Numbered from the stretch's first letter, positions 50,636 to 59,485 are shown. The stretch is DNA of 63,971 nt from an uncultured Opitutaceae bacterium (GCA_903929355.1 CAIYUN010000002.1:1-63971), one strand, 5' to 3'. The notes: generated from the letters alone by a model not told the origin. Program-made: numbers and translations.

Positions 50636-51874
50636 ATGAAGGCAAAGTTCCGCCCCCTTGAAATCCGTAACCGATGGCTTCTCGCCTGCACCGCCCTGCT
50701 GTCCGTGTCGCTCACGACCGGACCCGCCCTGGTGGCCGACGAATTTTCCGTCATCCCGGAAAAACTGGGGCAGTTGGTCACCAGCGGTGAAATCCCCGGG
50801 GTGGTAGCGCTGGTTGCCACCAAAGACCGCGTGCTGCATCTCTCTGCGGTGGGGCAGAGCGACCTCGCCTCGGGCCGGAAGCTGGAGACCAACGACCTGT
50901 TTTGGATCGCCTCCATGAGCAAGCCGGTCACGGCCGTGGCGGTCGCGCTGCTGGCGGACGACGGCAAGCTGGCCTTTGATGACCCGGTTGAGAAATACCT
51001 GCCGGAATTTCACGGGATGTGGGTGGCCGGGCCACAGACGGCGCAGCAACGGGTGCTGGTTCCCGCGGCCCGTCCCGTCACCCTGCGCGATTTGCTCACC
51101 CACACCAGCGGCCTCGGCGAATACCATGTGACCGGTCCGCATTGGACCCTGGCGGAGATGATCAAGGTCCTGGCGCGCGAGCCGCTGCGCTTCCAACCCG
51201 GCACGCGCTGGAGTTATTCCACGGCGGGGATGGACACGCTGGGGCGCGTCGTGGAGGTCGTGAGCGGCCTGCCGTATGCCCAGTTCCTGCAAACCCGGCT
51301 CTTCGATCCGCTCGGCATGAAGGACACGACCTTCTGGATCCAGGCCGCGGACAAGGACCGTTTCGTTACGCCCGTGATCTCCAAGGCGGGTAAGCTGCAA
51401 GCGACGCCCATTGACTACATGTACGGCGGCGCGGTGACGGATCTGGGCCGCCCTTCGCTGGGCGGCGCTGGGCTGTTCTCCACCGCGGAGGACATCACCA
51501 AGTTCTACCAGATGATGCTCAATCACGGTGCGGCGAACGGTCGGCAGATTCTCAAGCCGGAGACCGTGGTGGAGATGACGCGCAAGCAAACCGGCGATCT
51601 CAAGGCCCGGGCCGGCATGCCATGGGGTCTGGGCTTTTGCGTCGTGGAGGACCCGACCCAGATGGCGTCAAACGCCACGCTCACGCCCGGTTCCTTTGGT
51701 CACGGCGGCGCCTTCGGCACGCAGAGCTGGGCCGACCCCGCTCGCGGCCTCATTTACGTGATGATGATCTCCCGCGACAAGCTGCAGCCTACCCCCGACG
51801 ATTCCGCCATGCGCCGCGCCTATCACGCGGCCGTCGCCACCGCGCTTGCCGCTACCACGGTCCCTTCGAAATAG
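50636..51874 (+). CDS. Beta-lactamase-fold serine hydrolase
   Basis: A 412-residue exported protein of the class C beta-lactamase/D-aminopeptidase/esterase family. The signal peptide (WLLACTALLSVSLTTGPALVA) begins after a short basic stretch; the ATG at 50636 is chosen for this. The active-site SMSK is at residues 93-96, the YST-type Tyr lies in TRWSYSTAGMDTLG, and HGGAFGTQSW is the KTG-equivalent. GVVALVATKDRVLHLSAVG and LRDLLTHTSGLGEY are typical. Most such proteins are esterases or peptidases and not drug-inactivating enzymes. Confidence 0.9.
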   Translation: MKAKFRPLEIRNRWLLACTALLSVSLTTGPALVADEFSVIPEKLGQLVTSGEIPGVVALVATKDRVLHLSAVGQSDLASGRKLETNDLFWIASMSKPVTAVAVALLADDGKLAFDDPVEKYLPEFHGMWVAGPQTAQQRVLVPAARPVTLRDLLTHTSGLGEYHVTGPHWTLAEMIKVLAREPLRFQPGTRWSYSTAGMDTLGRVVEVVSGLPYAQFLQTRLFDPLGMKDTTFWIQAADKDRFVTPVISKAGKLQATPIDYMYGGAVTDLGRPSLGGAGLFSTAEDITKFYQMMLNHGAANGRQILKPETVVEMTRKQTGDLKARAGMPWGLGFCVVEDPTQMASNATLTPGSFGHGGAFGTQSWADPARGLIYVMMISRDKLQPTPDDSAMRRAYHAAVATALAATTVPSK

Positions 51875-52065
51875 CCGCACGCCAGGGCAATATCGAGGCA
51901 ATCTCACCACATGCGTTTCGGGACGGGCGAATTTTGCAGGATTCTGACTGTCTGACTGGGCAGTTTGGCCCCCTTCCGCGTGAACGCGAGCCGCATCGGC
52001 GCGTTCTCCGTCGCCCCAAACACCCCGCCGTAAAACCCGGGCCGTTGCCGAACTTTCCCGCAACC

Positions 52066-52719
52066 CTACGTCAGATGAAAGCCCAGCGTTTCCAACTCAC
52101 TGAGATGAAAGGGCGCGCTCTCCAGCACCTCTTGCAGCTTCGCCAAGGCCTCGGCTCGGGTGGTCACGCGGATCTCACACGACCCGTCGTCGCAGTCGTG
52201 GACCTGCACCACCCACTCCCCGGTCACATCGTCGGCCCCGACATGAAACAGCGCCCCATGCAGATAATTGCCCGGCAGCCCAGGATGCGGGCCGGCACCG
52301 GGCACGAGGAACAGCATATGGAGCGGGTCGTGCACGACGGTTCCGTCATGTTTGGCGCGATGATGGGCAGGCTTGCCAATGACCATGACGCGCTGGCCCT
52401 CAGCACGGGCTTGCACGGCGGCGGGCAAGGAGGCGACGTAGCGGTCGTAGATGTTGGCATTGGACTCGAGCGCCTCGTCACCGATCTGCCCTGCGATGAA
52501 CGCGTCGAGATTGTGCGCGTGGAAAATAGGGAGACTGGCCAGCGAGCGCGCGGTGATATGGCCGCCTTTGTGGTCGGCATGCGCATAGATCTGCTGTGCC
52601 ACGCGGAGCCGGTTCAACGCATCCTGGTAGGCGGGGGTGGTCGGCAACGTCCCGGTCGGGCTGAGTTCAATCTTGTCCAGGACGGCATGGTCAAACTCGG
52701 TATTGGGATCGTGAGACAT
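52066..52719 (-). CDS. Hypothetical protein, His-rich C-terminal half
   Basis: A 217-residue soluble protein from the ATG at 52719. The first half is helical (AYQDALNRLRVAQQIYAHAD). The second half has many histidines (GKPAHHRAKHDGTVVHDPLH; GNYLHGALFHVGADDVTG) and ends in a helix (AEALAKLQEVLESAPFHLSEL). The HDPLH and YLHGALFHVG motifs could form a metal site. No family is recognised and neighbours give no clue. Confidence 0.55.
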   Translation of the reverse strand: MSHDPNTEFDHAVLDKIELSPTGTLPTTPAYQDALNRLRVAQQIYAHADHKGGHITARSLASLPIFHAHNLDAFIAGQIGDEALESNANIYDRYVASLPAAVQARAEGQRVMVIGKPAHHRAKHDGTVVHDPLHMLFLVPGAGPHPGLPGNYLHGALFHVGADDVTGEWVVQVHDCDDGSCEIRVTTRAEALAKLQEVLESAPFHLSELETLGFHLT

Positions 52720-53168
52720 GAGGAATGCGCAGTGCGGGGTGACGTGGCGAGGGGGTTCGAGGCGGAAGGATGCAACGATGAAGGCCAAGCGCAAGGGCGT
52801 TGGCTCGAGTGAAAAGGTTCGGGCCAAGCGCGCGAGCCTCAGCCATCCCCGTTCCCCTTTTCACGCCCCTGCGTCTCGGCCTCGCAGCTGGCGGCAATGC
52901 CACAGGTCGTTTCCGCCAGCCTGAACGCTCAGGGTTCGACCTTCGGTTCGGTCGCTGGTGTCGACGAATGGTCACGGCGGGGGTGGCATGAGGCAGCGGA
53001 CGGCGCGGCCGTCGCGGCGGCGGTAGAGGGAGAAGTCCTTGCGGTCTATGGACAGAGGCGGGCGTGCGGGTGCAGCACTCCGCCCGCGTTGACCGCTCAG
53101 TTCAACCGCTTCCGGTCGGGGTGGAAAAGGCCGAAATGGGTGGGGGCGCGGCGTGGGAAACCGGAGGG
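52720..53168. other. Intergenic region with possible gene remnant
   Basis: This 450-bp gap lies between two minus-strand genes. On the minus strand an open frame from about 53178 to 52972 ends in SIDRKDFSLYRRRDGRAVRC and has coding-like codon use, but it has no start and overlaps the DUF899 stop. It may be the tail of a lost gene. No other feature is seen. Confidence 0.3.
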
Positions 53169-53903
53169 TCAGGAAGTAGCGGCAACCTGTTCATATCGGT
53201 CATGGAGGCGGACCCATTTCATGGGTGCCTCGGGGTCTTCGTCGCGGCCCTTGGGCACAAGGTCGAGCAGGTTGTAGGTGCCGATCAGCAAATCAAGCCC
53301 GCGCGAGTAGGTCGAGTAGGTGCGATAAACGGCCCCCTTGGCCTCGCGCGCAAAGACCGTCAGGCCCGGCATCTCGTCCGCCCCGATGTCATTTCGGCCG
53401 AAGTTGTAGTTGGCCTTGCCGGCCTCGACTTCCTCGGGGGTGAAGGACACACCAAAGTCGCGGTTGAAGGTCGTGCCGTGCGACGACACCCAGTTGAACT
53501 TCCAGCCCATCCGCTTTTTAAAGCGCTTGATTTCGGGGAGCGTCGCGCACGAAACGACCGCAAAGGAGACGTCGCGGGCGTTCAGATGGGCGAGCGCGCC
53601 ATCGAAATGGTCGGACACGAAGGAGCAGCCCCGGCAGCCTTCCTCCCAGCCGGGGGCGAGCATGAAGTGATAGACGATGAGCTGACTGCGGTTGCCGAAC
53701 AGTTCGGCCAGCGACACCCGGCCCTGCGGCGTGTCGAAGCTGTAATCCTGCTCCACTTTGACCCAGGGCAGGGCGCGGCGGCGGGCGGCGATCTGGTCGC
53801 GCGCCCGGAAAAACTCTTTTTCTTCGCGCAGGAACTCGCGGCGGGCCGCGAGCCATTTCTCAGGGGAGACGATGGTGGGTTTCTTGGACGGTTTCTTTTT
53901 CAT
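53169..53903 (-). CDS. DUF899 family thioredoxin-fold protein
   Basis: A 244-residue protein. After a lysine-rich start, SPEKWLAARREFLREEKEF and RRALPWVKVEQDYSFDTPQG open the domain, then LIVYHFMLAPGWEEGCRGCSFVSDHFDG, with paired cysteines at the thioredoxin active-site position, and VSFAVVSCATLPEIKRFKKRMGWKFNWVSS. TYSTYSRGLDLLIGTYNLLDL is the usual end. The fold is peroxiredoxin/thioredoxin-like; the reaction is unknown. It lies 27 bp after an SRPBCC gene and probably shares the ArsR-controlled transcript. Confidence 0.85.
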   Translation of the reverse strand: MKKKPSKKPTIVSPEKWLAARREFLREEKEFFRARDQIAARRRALPWVKVEQDYSFDTPQGRVSLAELFGNRSQLIVYHFMLAPGWEEGCRGCSFVSDHFDGALAHLNARDVSFAVVSCATLPEIKRFKKRMGWKFNWVSSHGTTFNRDFGVSFTPEEVEAGKANYNFGRNDIGADEMPGLTVFAREAKGAVYRTYSTYSRGLDLLIGTYNLLDLVPKGRDEDPEAPMKWVRLHDRYEQVAATS

Positions 53904-53930
53904 GCTCGTTTGGTGATGATTTTGGGTGGT

Positions 53931-54485
53931 TCAGGCGGGCGTGGTGCCGGCGCGGAGTTTTTCGTATTCGGTCTTGAGCCGGGCGTGGAGCGGCCAGAAG
54001 GGTGGACGCGGCGCGTCCTCGAGGAGGGCGATGAGGTGGGCGAGGTGCGTGTGCCAGCCCGAGGCAAAGCCGGTCAGGTAGGGCAGGTCGCCGTCCGTGG
54101 CACGGTGCGTGAGGACGAGTAACACGTTTTGGCCCTGCGGCGTGAGCTCGAACGTCGCCTCCGATTCACCGTCGCTGCCAAAGGTGAAGGCGAGCACGCG
54201 CGGCGGTTCGCAGCGGGTGACGGTCCCCGTCACGCTGCCACCCGGGTCGTGTTTTTGCTTGTACTCCTCCGGCGGCGTTTCGTCGGGCGCGAGATTCTTG
54301 TGGCGGAAGTGGAACGTGAACTGGCCGCCGACGCGCTGCTCCAGCGGTCCGCCGGCAAACCAGCGGCTGCGTTTCTCGGGGTCGGTGAGGTATTCCCAGA
54401 CCCGCTCGATGGGGCCGGGCAGGGTGCGCACGAGGCGCACCTCGGCCGGACCGGTGAACTGACCGTGCTGTTCGTTGGTTTTCAT
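53931..54485 (-). CDS. SRPBCC (AHSA1-type) domain protein
   Basis: A 184-residue protein of the START-like AHSA1 family: VRLVRTLPGPIERVWEYLTDPEKRSRWF opens the helix-grip fold, GGQFTFHFRH follows, and the end carries LTGFASGWHTHLAHLIALLED. AHSA1 proteins paired with ArsR regulators are common, and the two genes overlap by ATGA here. The ligand is unknown. Confidence 0.88.
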   Translation of the reverse strand: MKTNEQHGQFTGPAEVRLVRTLPGPIERVWEYLTDPEKRSRWFAGGPLEQRVGGQFTFHFRHKNLAPDETPPEEYKQKHDPGGSVTGTVTRCEPPRVLAFTFGSDGESEATFELTPQGQNVLLVLTHRATDGDLPYLTGFASGWHTHLAHLIALLEDAPRPPFWPLHARLKTEYEKLRAGTTPA

Positions 54486-54814
54486 GGGGAGGGTTTCTTC
54501 TTCCGGGATCTTTCGTCATCCGCGCGCAGCTCCCGTTCGAGGGCGTCGAGCCGGCCCGACCAGAACGCGCGGGTTTTCTCCAGCCAGTCCTCGAGCTCAC
54601 CGAGTCCGTCCGGATTGAGCATCTGCACGCGCGTCTGGCCCTTGGCGCGGACGGTCACCAGCCCGGCCTCGCGCAGCACCTTCAGGTGCTGGGAGATCGC
54701 GGGGGCGCTCAAGTCGAACTCCGCGACGACCTCGCCGGCGGTCCGCTCGCGGACGGCGAGCAGTTCCACGATGCGGCGGCGGGTCGGGTCGGCGATGGCA
54801 ATGAGTCCCTGCAT
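54482..54814 (-). CDS. ArsR-family transcriptional regulator
   Basis: A 110-residue winged-helix regulator: LIAIADPTRRRIVELLAVRERTAGEV, the recognition region FDLSAPAISQHLKVLREAGLVTV and the wing RAKGQTRVQMLN. It has no cysteine pair for metal sensing, which suits the subgroup paired with AHSA1 proteins. Its start lies 11 bp from a 6-4-6 palindrome at 54826-54841, the likely operator, so it probably represses its own operon with the SRPBCC and DUF899 genes. Confidence 0.9.
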   Translation of the reverse strand: MQGLIAIADPTRRRIVELLAVRERTAGEVVAEFDLSAPAISQHLKVLREAGLVTVRAKGQTRVQMLNPDGLGELEDWLEKTRAFWSGRLDALERELRADDERSRKKKPSP

Positions 54815-54825
54815 GTCGGCTACAA

Positions 54826-54841
54826 TTAAGTAACGACTTAA
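54826..54841. promoter_or_regulatory. Operator palindrome of the ArsR operon
   Basis: TTAAGT-AACG-ACTTAA is a perfect inverted repeat 11 bp upstream of the arsR-type start codon, inside a conspicuous AT-rich patch (54820-54880) in otherwise high-GC DNA. Its position suits a repressor that blocks polymerase or the ribosome-binding site. A further AATTAAG/CTTAATT symmetry extends it by a few bases. Confidence 0.7.
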
Positions 54842-55115
54842 TTAAGCAAAAACAAAATAACAAATTTTGCATTTTTCCCATTCTGGCCCACCGCGCCAGC
54901 TGGTTAGGTCGGGACTGGATCGGGCGGGAGACCTTGGCCGGGTTGCTGACTTGGTCTCAGGAAGCCTATGCTCCTGGCTGAGCTCCAGGACGGGTTGGAA
55001 CGCTGGGAAGCCCAACGCCGGTGTTGGGGCTCACTGGGGAAACCCCGATCTTGGTTGCCGACGTTGGGTGGCCGTTCTGGGCTGGTGGCGCCCAAGTCTC
55101 CGCCACGGCGTTCGC

Positions 55116-55817
55116 TCAATTCGGCTGCGACCACCCACGGCCTATGCGGCGGCGAACCGCCATGGTGATGGCCAATGCCGCCCCGCCCGCGAGCATGGCG
55201 GTCGTGGCGGGCTCGGGGACGGTGACGGCGAGGCCGAATTGGAGATGGTCCACCTCCCACGAGGGGGCGCTGATCGAGATCGCAGAGATGCCGTTCGGGT
55301 TGTAGGCGCCGTAAAAGCGGTCCTCGCCCGTCGTGCCGGTGATGGAGTTGTCGGCGCTCGTGCCAATCAGGGTGCCGAGTGAAACGCCCAAGGCGTCAAA
55401 AGCCTCGAAGGTCGGATTTTGCCCGTCTGTCCAGACGATGCCGGCGTGCGTGGGCAGCGCGCCGAGCGTCGAGGCGTTGAAGGTGAAGGTGACCGGCCCG
55501 TAGCCAAAAAATGAGTGGCCGCCGTTGCCGAAGCCGTCAATCACCCCGTCGTCGCCATCCACCGAGTCGGTGTAGGTGCCGGGGGCGACGACCACGCCGT
55601 TGTTGGCCGACACGCCCGGCGTATTAAAGAGGTTGTCCTCAAAGGTCTCCAAGTAGAAGTAGGATAAGCCGCCGTTCGTGCTGAGCGCGTTGAAAGGGCT
55701 ATCCGCAAACGAGAGGTAGGGGCTAGGCCCGATGAGGGTCTGCGCCTGCAGCCCGGTCATGAGTCCAAGCAGGGCAACGGCGGTGATGAGCGGGGCGCAG
55801 AAACGTTGGAATGGCAT
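55116..55817 (-). CDS. PEP-CTERM sorting domain protein
   Basis: A 233-residue exported protein with a signal peptide (FCAPLITAVALLGLMTGLQAQ), a beta-rich middle part and the C-terminal VPEPATTAMLAGGAALAITM segment followed by RRRIGRG: the Pro-Glu-Pro motif, hydrophobic helix and basic tail that the exosortase/archaeosortase system recognises. Its middle repeats DGDDGVIDGFGNGGHSF and FGLAVTV patterns are common in PEP-CTERM proteins of this phylum. The mature role is unknown, perhaps extracellular matrix. No exosortase gene is in the window. Confidence 0.88.
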   Translation of the reverse strand: MPFQRFCAPLITAVALLGLMTGLQAQTLIGPSPYLSFADSPFNALSTNGGLSYFYLETFEDNLFNTPGVSANNGVVVAPGTYTDSVDGDDGVIDGFGNGGHSFFGYGPVTFTFNASTLGALPTHAGIVWTDGQNPTFEAFDALGVSLGTLIGTSADNSITGTTGEDRFYGAYNPNGISAISISAPSWEVDHLQFGLAVTVPEPATTAMLAGGAALAITMAVRRRIGRGWSQPN

Positions 55818-55902
55818 GGAAAGGATGGTGGTGTGGAATAAGCCGCAGCAAACTCAGCCCGCCGGACATGCCAAAGCAAGCCAATAGCAATAATCGGGGC
55901 TT

Positions 55903-56136
55903 ATGTTGGAATACGGTGAAAACGTTATCAGGAATAGCGACCGCGTGGCCATCCGCTCGCGGCGGGGCCCGGCGTCGGCGCTTGCGCTGGTCACGCCCAC
56001 GGTGCAGGTTGGGCAGGTTTTCCTGCCCATGTACTTTGCGGCCGTCAACCGCCTCACCTTTCCCTCCTTTGACCCGCACTCGCGCCAGCCCGGCTACAAG
56101 GCCTGCGCGGTGGCCGTTACCCGCGAAACCCCATGA
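55903..56136 (+). pseudogene. nasA: C-terminal tail of assimilatory nitrate reductase
   Basis: About 75 residues that match the end of the molybdopterin-binding C-terminal domain of NasA-type nitrate reductases: NSDRVAIRSRRG, then TVQVGQVFLPMYF, NRLTFPSFDPHSRQPGYKACAV. In the whole enzyme (about 700-900 residues) these are the last residues of the cofactor-binding barrel. Everything before is missing: a stop codon lies just upstream, followed by the PEP-CTERM gene's promoter region on the other strand. The ATG at 55903 appears fortuitous. The frame and the ATGA overlap with the MOSC gene are still intact. Confidence 0.75.
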
Positions 56137-56597
56137 TGCGCGTCGAGCACATTTTCATCTCGGCCGGGCATAATTTCTTCGGCCGCCACGACCTGCCGCC
56201 GGGCACGCATCCCATGGAAGCCATGGAGCGGGTCGAGTGTGTCGCAGGCCGGGGGCTGCGCGGCGACCGCTTTTTTGCGTACAAGGAAAACTACCGGGGG
56301 CAGGTGACGCTGTTTGCGGGCGAGGTTCTCGCGCAGCTGCGCGAGCTGTTCCAATGCCCGCAACTGCCGGCTTGGACCCCGCGCCGCAACCTCGTGGTTG
56401 CCGGGGCCGACCTGAACGCGCTGGTCGGACAACGCTTCCACCTGCAGGAACTGGAGTTGGAAGGGGTGGAGGAATGCCGCCCCTGCCATTGGATGGACAC
56501 CGTGATCGCGCCCGGGGCCGAGACTTGGCTGCGCGGGCGTGGCGGTCTACGCTGCCGCATCCTGACCGATGGCTGGCTCCAATGCGACCCGCCATGA
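56133..56597 (+). CDS. MOSC domain protein
   Basis: A 154-residue MOSC protein. GRHDLPPGTHPMEAMERVECVAGRGLRGDRFF is the family's glycine-rich opening, RRNLVVAGADLNALVGQRFHL the central strand pair, and VEECRPCHWMDTVIAPG the cysteine-containing motif. MOSC domains bind sulfurated molybdenum cofactor or deliver sulfur for it. It overlaps both the nasA tail (ATGA) and mobA (ATGA), so the three form one translationally coupled unit for molybdenum cofactor use. Confidence 0.88.
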   Translation: MMRVEHIFISAGHNFFGRHDLPPGTHPMEAMERVECVAGRGLRGDRFFAYKENYRGQVTLFAGEVLAQLRELFQCPQLPAWTPRRNLVVAGADLNALVGQRFHLQELELEGVEECRPCHWMDTVIAPGAETWLRGRGGLRCRILTDGWLQCDPP

Positions 56598-57235
56598 GCG
56601 CGCTCCCGCCCCCATTTTCCGCCGTGGTGCTCGCCGGCGGGCGCTCGACCCGCATGGGGCGCGACAAGGCGCTGCTGCCGCTCGCCGATGGCCGGACTCT
56701 CCTCGCCCGGCAGCTCGATGTGCTCCGCGCGGCGGGCGCGGCGGAGGTGCTGGTGTCGGCGCGCCACGAGCAGCGGCTTCCGCTGAAGGGTGCCCGGTTG
56801 ATTCCCGACTGCGAGCCGGACTGTGGTCCGCTCGGCGGCATCGCGGCCGCGCTGGCCGCCGCCGCCCATGACCGCCTGCTCGTGCTGGCCATTGACCTGC
56901 CCCGGATGTCGGCGGAATTTCTCGCCGGTCTCGTCGCCGCCGCGACCCCTGACCGCGGGCTGGTACCGCTCCTCGACGGCGAGCCCGAGCCTTTGGCGGC
57001 GCTTTATCCGCGCGACGCGGTCACGCTCGCCACCGCCATGCTGGCCGCCCGTGACCGCCGCGTGCGCGCATGGGCCCGGCAGCTCGCCACTCACGGGCGG
57101 GTGCAATGGCGCGAGGTTTTGCCGAGCGAGGCCGGTGTCTTTGAAAACTGGAACACGCCGGTCGGTGGGATCAGGCAAGATGCGGCGGTTTTCCCGGCCA
57201 CGACTGGTTTGGACCCTACCATGGCGCGGCCGTGA
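56594..57235 (+). CDS. mobA: Molybdenum cofactor guanylyltransferase
   Basis: A 213-residue nucleotidyltransferase that attaches GMP to molybdopterin to make the bis-MGD cofactor. VVLAGGRSTRMGRDKALLPL gives the GTP-binding LAGG-RMG-DK motif with Lys25; IPDCEPDCGPLGGIAAAL and VLAIDLPRMSAEFL carry the Asp residues; PLAALYPRDAV and FENWNTP complete the pattern. It is coupled to the MOSC gene. NasA-class enzymes use bis-MGD, which fits the remnant upstream. Confidence 0.9.
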   Translation: MSALPPPFSAVVLAGGRSTRMGRDKALLPLADGRTLLARQLDVLRAAGAAEVLVSARHEQRLPLKGARLIPDCEPDCGPLGGIAAALAAAAHDRLLVLAIDLPRMSAEFLAGLVAAATPDRGLVPLLDGEPEPLAALYPRDAVTLATAMLAARDRRVRAWARQLATHGRVQWREVLPSEAGVFENWNTPVGGIRQDAAVFPATTGLDPTMARP

Positions 57236-57310
57236 AGTACCCCAAAAGCTCAGCGGTAACGTGCCTCGATTATTGCCAACTCCTGAACTCGAGGGTGAAC
57301 TGATCCTGCC

Positions 57311-58030
57311 TTGGACTTTCATCCTGCCAGCACCGTTTCAGTCGCCGCCTTTGTCGTGCTCTGCGCCGGGGTGGTGGTGGCATTCCTCGCCGGCGTTTGG
57401 TGGAGCGCGCACCAGACTGGGGGGGCGACGCGCCGGCGGTTGGTGCTGGTGGCCGTCGGGCTGGGGGTGTGGCTGGGCGCCTTGGCGCTCGTGGTGCAGA
57501 GCGGATTCGTCGCCGCCGTACCGATGCCGCGGCTCTTGGTTCTTTTCGCGGGTATCATTCTTTTGAGCGTCGGCGTCGGGCTGTCCGCCGTCGGCCGCTG
57601 GCTCGCGGTCGGCCTGCCGGTCGCATGGCTCGTCGCGTTTCAAGGTTTCCGGCTGCCGCTGGAGCTGATCCTCCATTCTTGGGCCAACCAAGGGACTATC
57701 CCATCCACCATGACCTTGACCGGACAGAATTGGGACATCGTCAGCGGCGTGGCGGCGCTCGTCGCCGCGCCACTGGTCGGGCGCTCCCGGGCCGCCGCCT
57801 GGTTCGCCAACACGACCGGAATCGTGCTTCTGCTCAATGTTGGCCGAGTCGCCGTGCTGTCTTCACCGGTGCCATTTGGCTGGCCGGTCACACCGCCGCT
57901 CCTGCTCGCGTTTCACCTGCCCTACGCGCTGATCCTGCCCGTTTGCGTCGGCGGGGCCGCGTTGGGGCACGTGGTGCTCACCCGCGCCCTCCTCCGCCCT
58001 TCGCGCCCCTTCGCGTCCATTCGCGGTTAA
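57311..58030 (+). CDS. Integral membrane protein, seven helices
   Basis: A 239-residue protein with about seven membrane segments, such as VAAFVVLCAGVVVAFLAGVWW, LVLFAGIILLSVGVGLSAVG and PLLLAFHLPYALILPVCVGG. The motif PVAWLVAFQGFRLPLELILH and GTIPSTMTLTGQNWDIVSG hints at a quinol- or substrate-binding pocket but I know no family. The first possible start is the TTG at 57311, since a stop lies just upstream in frame. It follows mobA by 75 bp. Confidence 0.7.
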   Translation: MDFHPASTVSVAAFVVLCAGVVVAFLAGVWWSAHQTGGATRRRLVLVAVGLGVWLGALALVVQSGFVAAVPMPRLLVLFAGIILLSVGVGLSAVGRWLAVGLPVAWLVAFQGFRLPLELILHSWANQGTIPSTMTLTGQNWDIVSGVAALVAAPLVGRSRAAAWFANTTGIVLLLNVGRVAVLSSPVPFGWPVTPPLLLAFHLPYALILPVCVGGAALGHVVLTRALLRPSRPFASIRG

Positions 58031-58074
58031 AAATCGGCCTTGCCCCTCTCGCCGCGCGCCGGGCAGGCTCCGGC

Positions 58075-59124
58075 ATGGCTTCCCCTGCTTTCTTCGCCGG
58101 CCGCGACGTGGTGCGTTGGGGCATCATCGGTTGCGGTGATGTTACCGAGGTCAAGAGCGGCCCGGGCTTCCAGCAGGCCGCGGGCTCCCGTCTCGTCGCC
58201 GTCATGCGGCGCGATGCGGCCAAGGCGGCCGACTATGCCCGCCGCCATGGTGTCCCGCGCTGGTCTGCCGACGCCGATGCGCTCATCCGCGACCCGGAGG
58301 TCGATGCGGTCTATATCGCCACCCTGCCGGACTCACACGAGGAATATGCGCTCCGGGTCGCCGCCGCCGGCAAGCCCGCCTATGTCGAGAAGCCGATGGC
58401 CCGCAGCGCCGCCGAGTGCGATCGGATGGTGGCGGCATTTGCCCGGGCCCGCCTGCCGCTCTATGTCGCCTACTATCGGCGCTGCCTGCCGCGATTTTTG
58501 AAGGCGGAGGAGCTCATCCGCACTGGCGCACTTGGCCGGGTGTCGGGGGTGACCTGGCGGTTCGCCGCCCCGCGCCATCGGGCAGAGGACGGCTGGCGCG
58601 TGGACGTGGCTTCGGCCGGCTCGGGCTTGTTTCTGGACCTCGCGTCGCACACCCTCGATCTGCTGGACTTTCTCCTTGGGCCGCTTGTGGATGTCGCCGG
58701 TGTGGCCAGCAACGTCGCCTCGGCCCACGCGGCCGAGGACACGGTGGCCATGTCCTTCCGCACGCCGGGCGGGGCGGCCGGCGTGGCGACCTGTAACTTT
58801 GCCAGTGCGACCTCGGATGACATGCTGCGCATCACGGGCACGGAGGGCGAGATCACGCTCACCGTCTTCGGCCACGAGACCCTGCGGCTGGAGCAGGCCG
58901 GCGGGGTGAGGGAGTTCCACCTGCCGAATCCGCCGCACGTCGCCCAGCCGTTGATCCAGACCGTGGTGGATGACCTCCTCGGGCGCGGTGTCTGCCCCAG
59001 CACCGGCGCGACCGCGCGGCGCACTTCGCACGTCATGGATGCCGTGCTGGCGGGCTACTATGGCGGCCGGGGGGACACCTTTTGGACGCGGCCGGAGACG
59101 TGGCCGGGAAGCAGGAAGGGCTGA
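58075..59124 (+). CDS. Gfo/Idh/MocA family oxidoreductase
   Basis: A 349-residue NAD(P)-dependent dehydrogenase. The Rossmann domain begins VRWGIIGCGDVTEVKSGPGF; VYIATLPDSHEEYALRVAAAGKPAYVEKPMA holds the catalytic EKP lysine; SGLFLDLASHTLDLLDFLLG has the Asp-His pair of the C-terminal domain. Compared with classic members the VTEVKSGP variant and YYRRCLPRF are those of a subgroup frequent near sugar catabolic genes. The sodium:solute symporter nearby may import the substrate. The ATG at 58075 is clear. Confidence 0.88.
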   Translation: MASPAFFAGRDVVRWGIIGCGDVTEVKSGPGFQQAAGSRLVAVMRRDAAKAADYARRHGVPRWSADADALIRDPEVDAVYIATLPDSHEEYALRVAAAGKPAYVEKPMARSAAECDRMVAAFARARLPLYVAYYRRCLPRFLKAEELIRTGALGRVSGVTWRFAAPRHRAEDGWRVDVASAGSGLFLDLASHTLDLLDFLLGPLVDVAGVASNVASAHAAEDTVAMSFRTPGGAAGVATCNFASATSDDMLRITGTEGEITLTVFGHETLRLEQAGGVREFHLPNPPHVAQPLIQTVVDDLLGRGVCPSTGATARRTSHVMDAVLAGYYGGRGDTFWTRPETWPGSRKG

Positions 59125-59309
59125 ATCGGCCCCAGAGGATTTGTCCAGAAGGCAACGAAGGGCACGAAGAGATTCAAATCCGCGGCAATCTTAACCGCAA
59201 AGGGACGCCACTGGCGGATGTCGGAGACCTGCTTTCCCCGCGGATGCCGGATTCTCCTTCGCCCAACACCCTACGAGTGCCTGAATTTCGATTGGATCGT
59301 AGTCCGTAT

Positions 59310-59485
59310 TATTCTGTATCCGTGTCTATCCGTGTTCATCCGTGGTTAAAACTCCGTCCTCCGTGTCCTCGGCCCGATCCTCTGTGCGCTCTGTGTCCCA
59401 ATTCCGATTCCGTCCCATCCGTGTATGCCGCGTCCTGCGTAGCCTTGACGTAGTAGGATCCATGTAATCCGTGGTAAAAACCGAC
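59310..59485. repeat. Dispersed intergenic repeat B, copy 2 (inverted)
   Basis: TATCCGTGTTCATCCGTGG, CCTCCGTGTCCTCGG, GCGCTCTGTGTCCCAATTCC and CCATGTAATCCGTGG are the reverse complement of the blocks at 16438-16590, in reverse order. GCGTCCTGCGTAGCCTTGAC-GTAGTAGGAT at 59429-59458 is a short palindrome-like insert also seen near 50369. The 380-bp gap contains no gene. Confidence 0.7.

Noticed and set aside
52972-53178. Minus-strand open frame ending in DFSLYRRRDGRAVRCLM
   Set aside because: Codon use looks real but there is no start, it overlaps the DUF899 stop, and no family could be named; kept only as a possible remnant.
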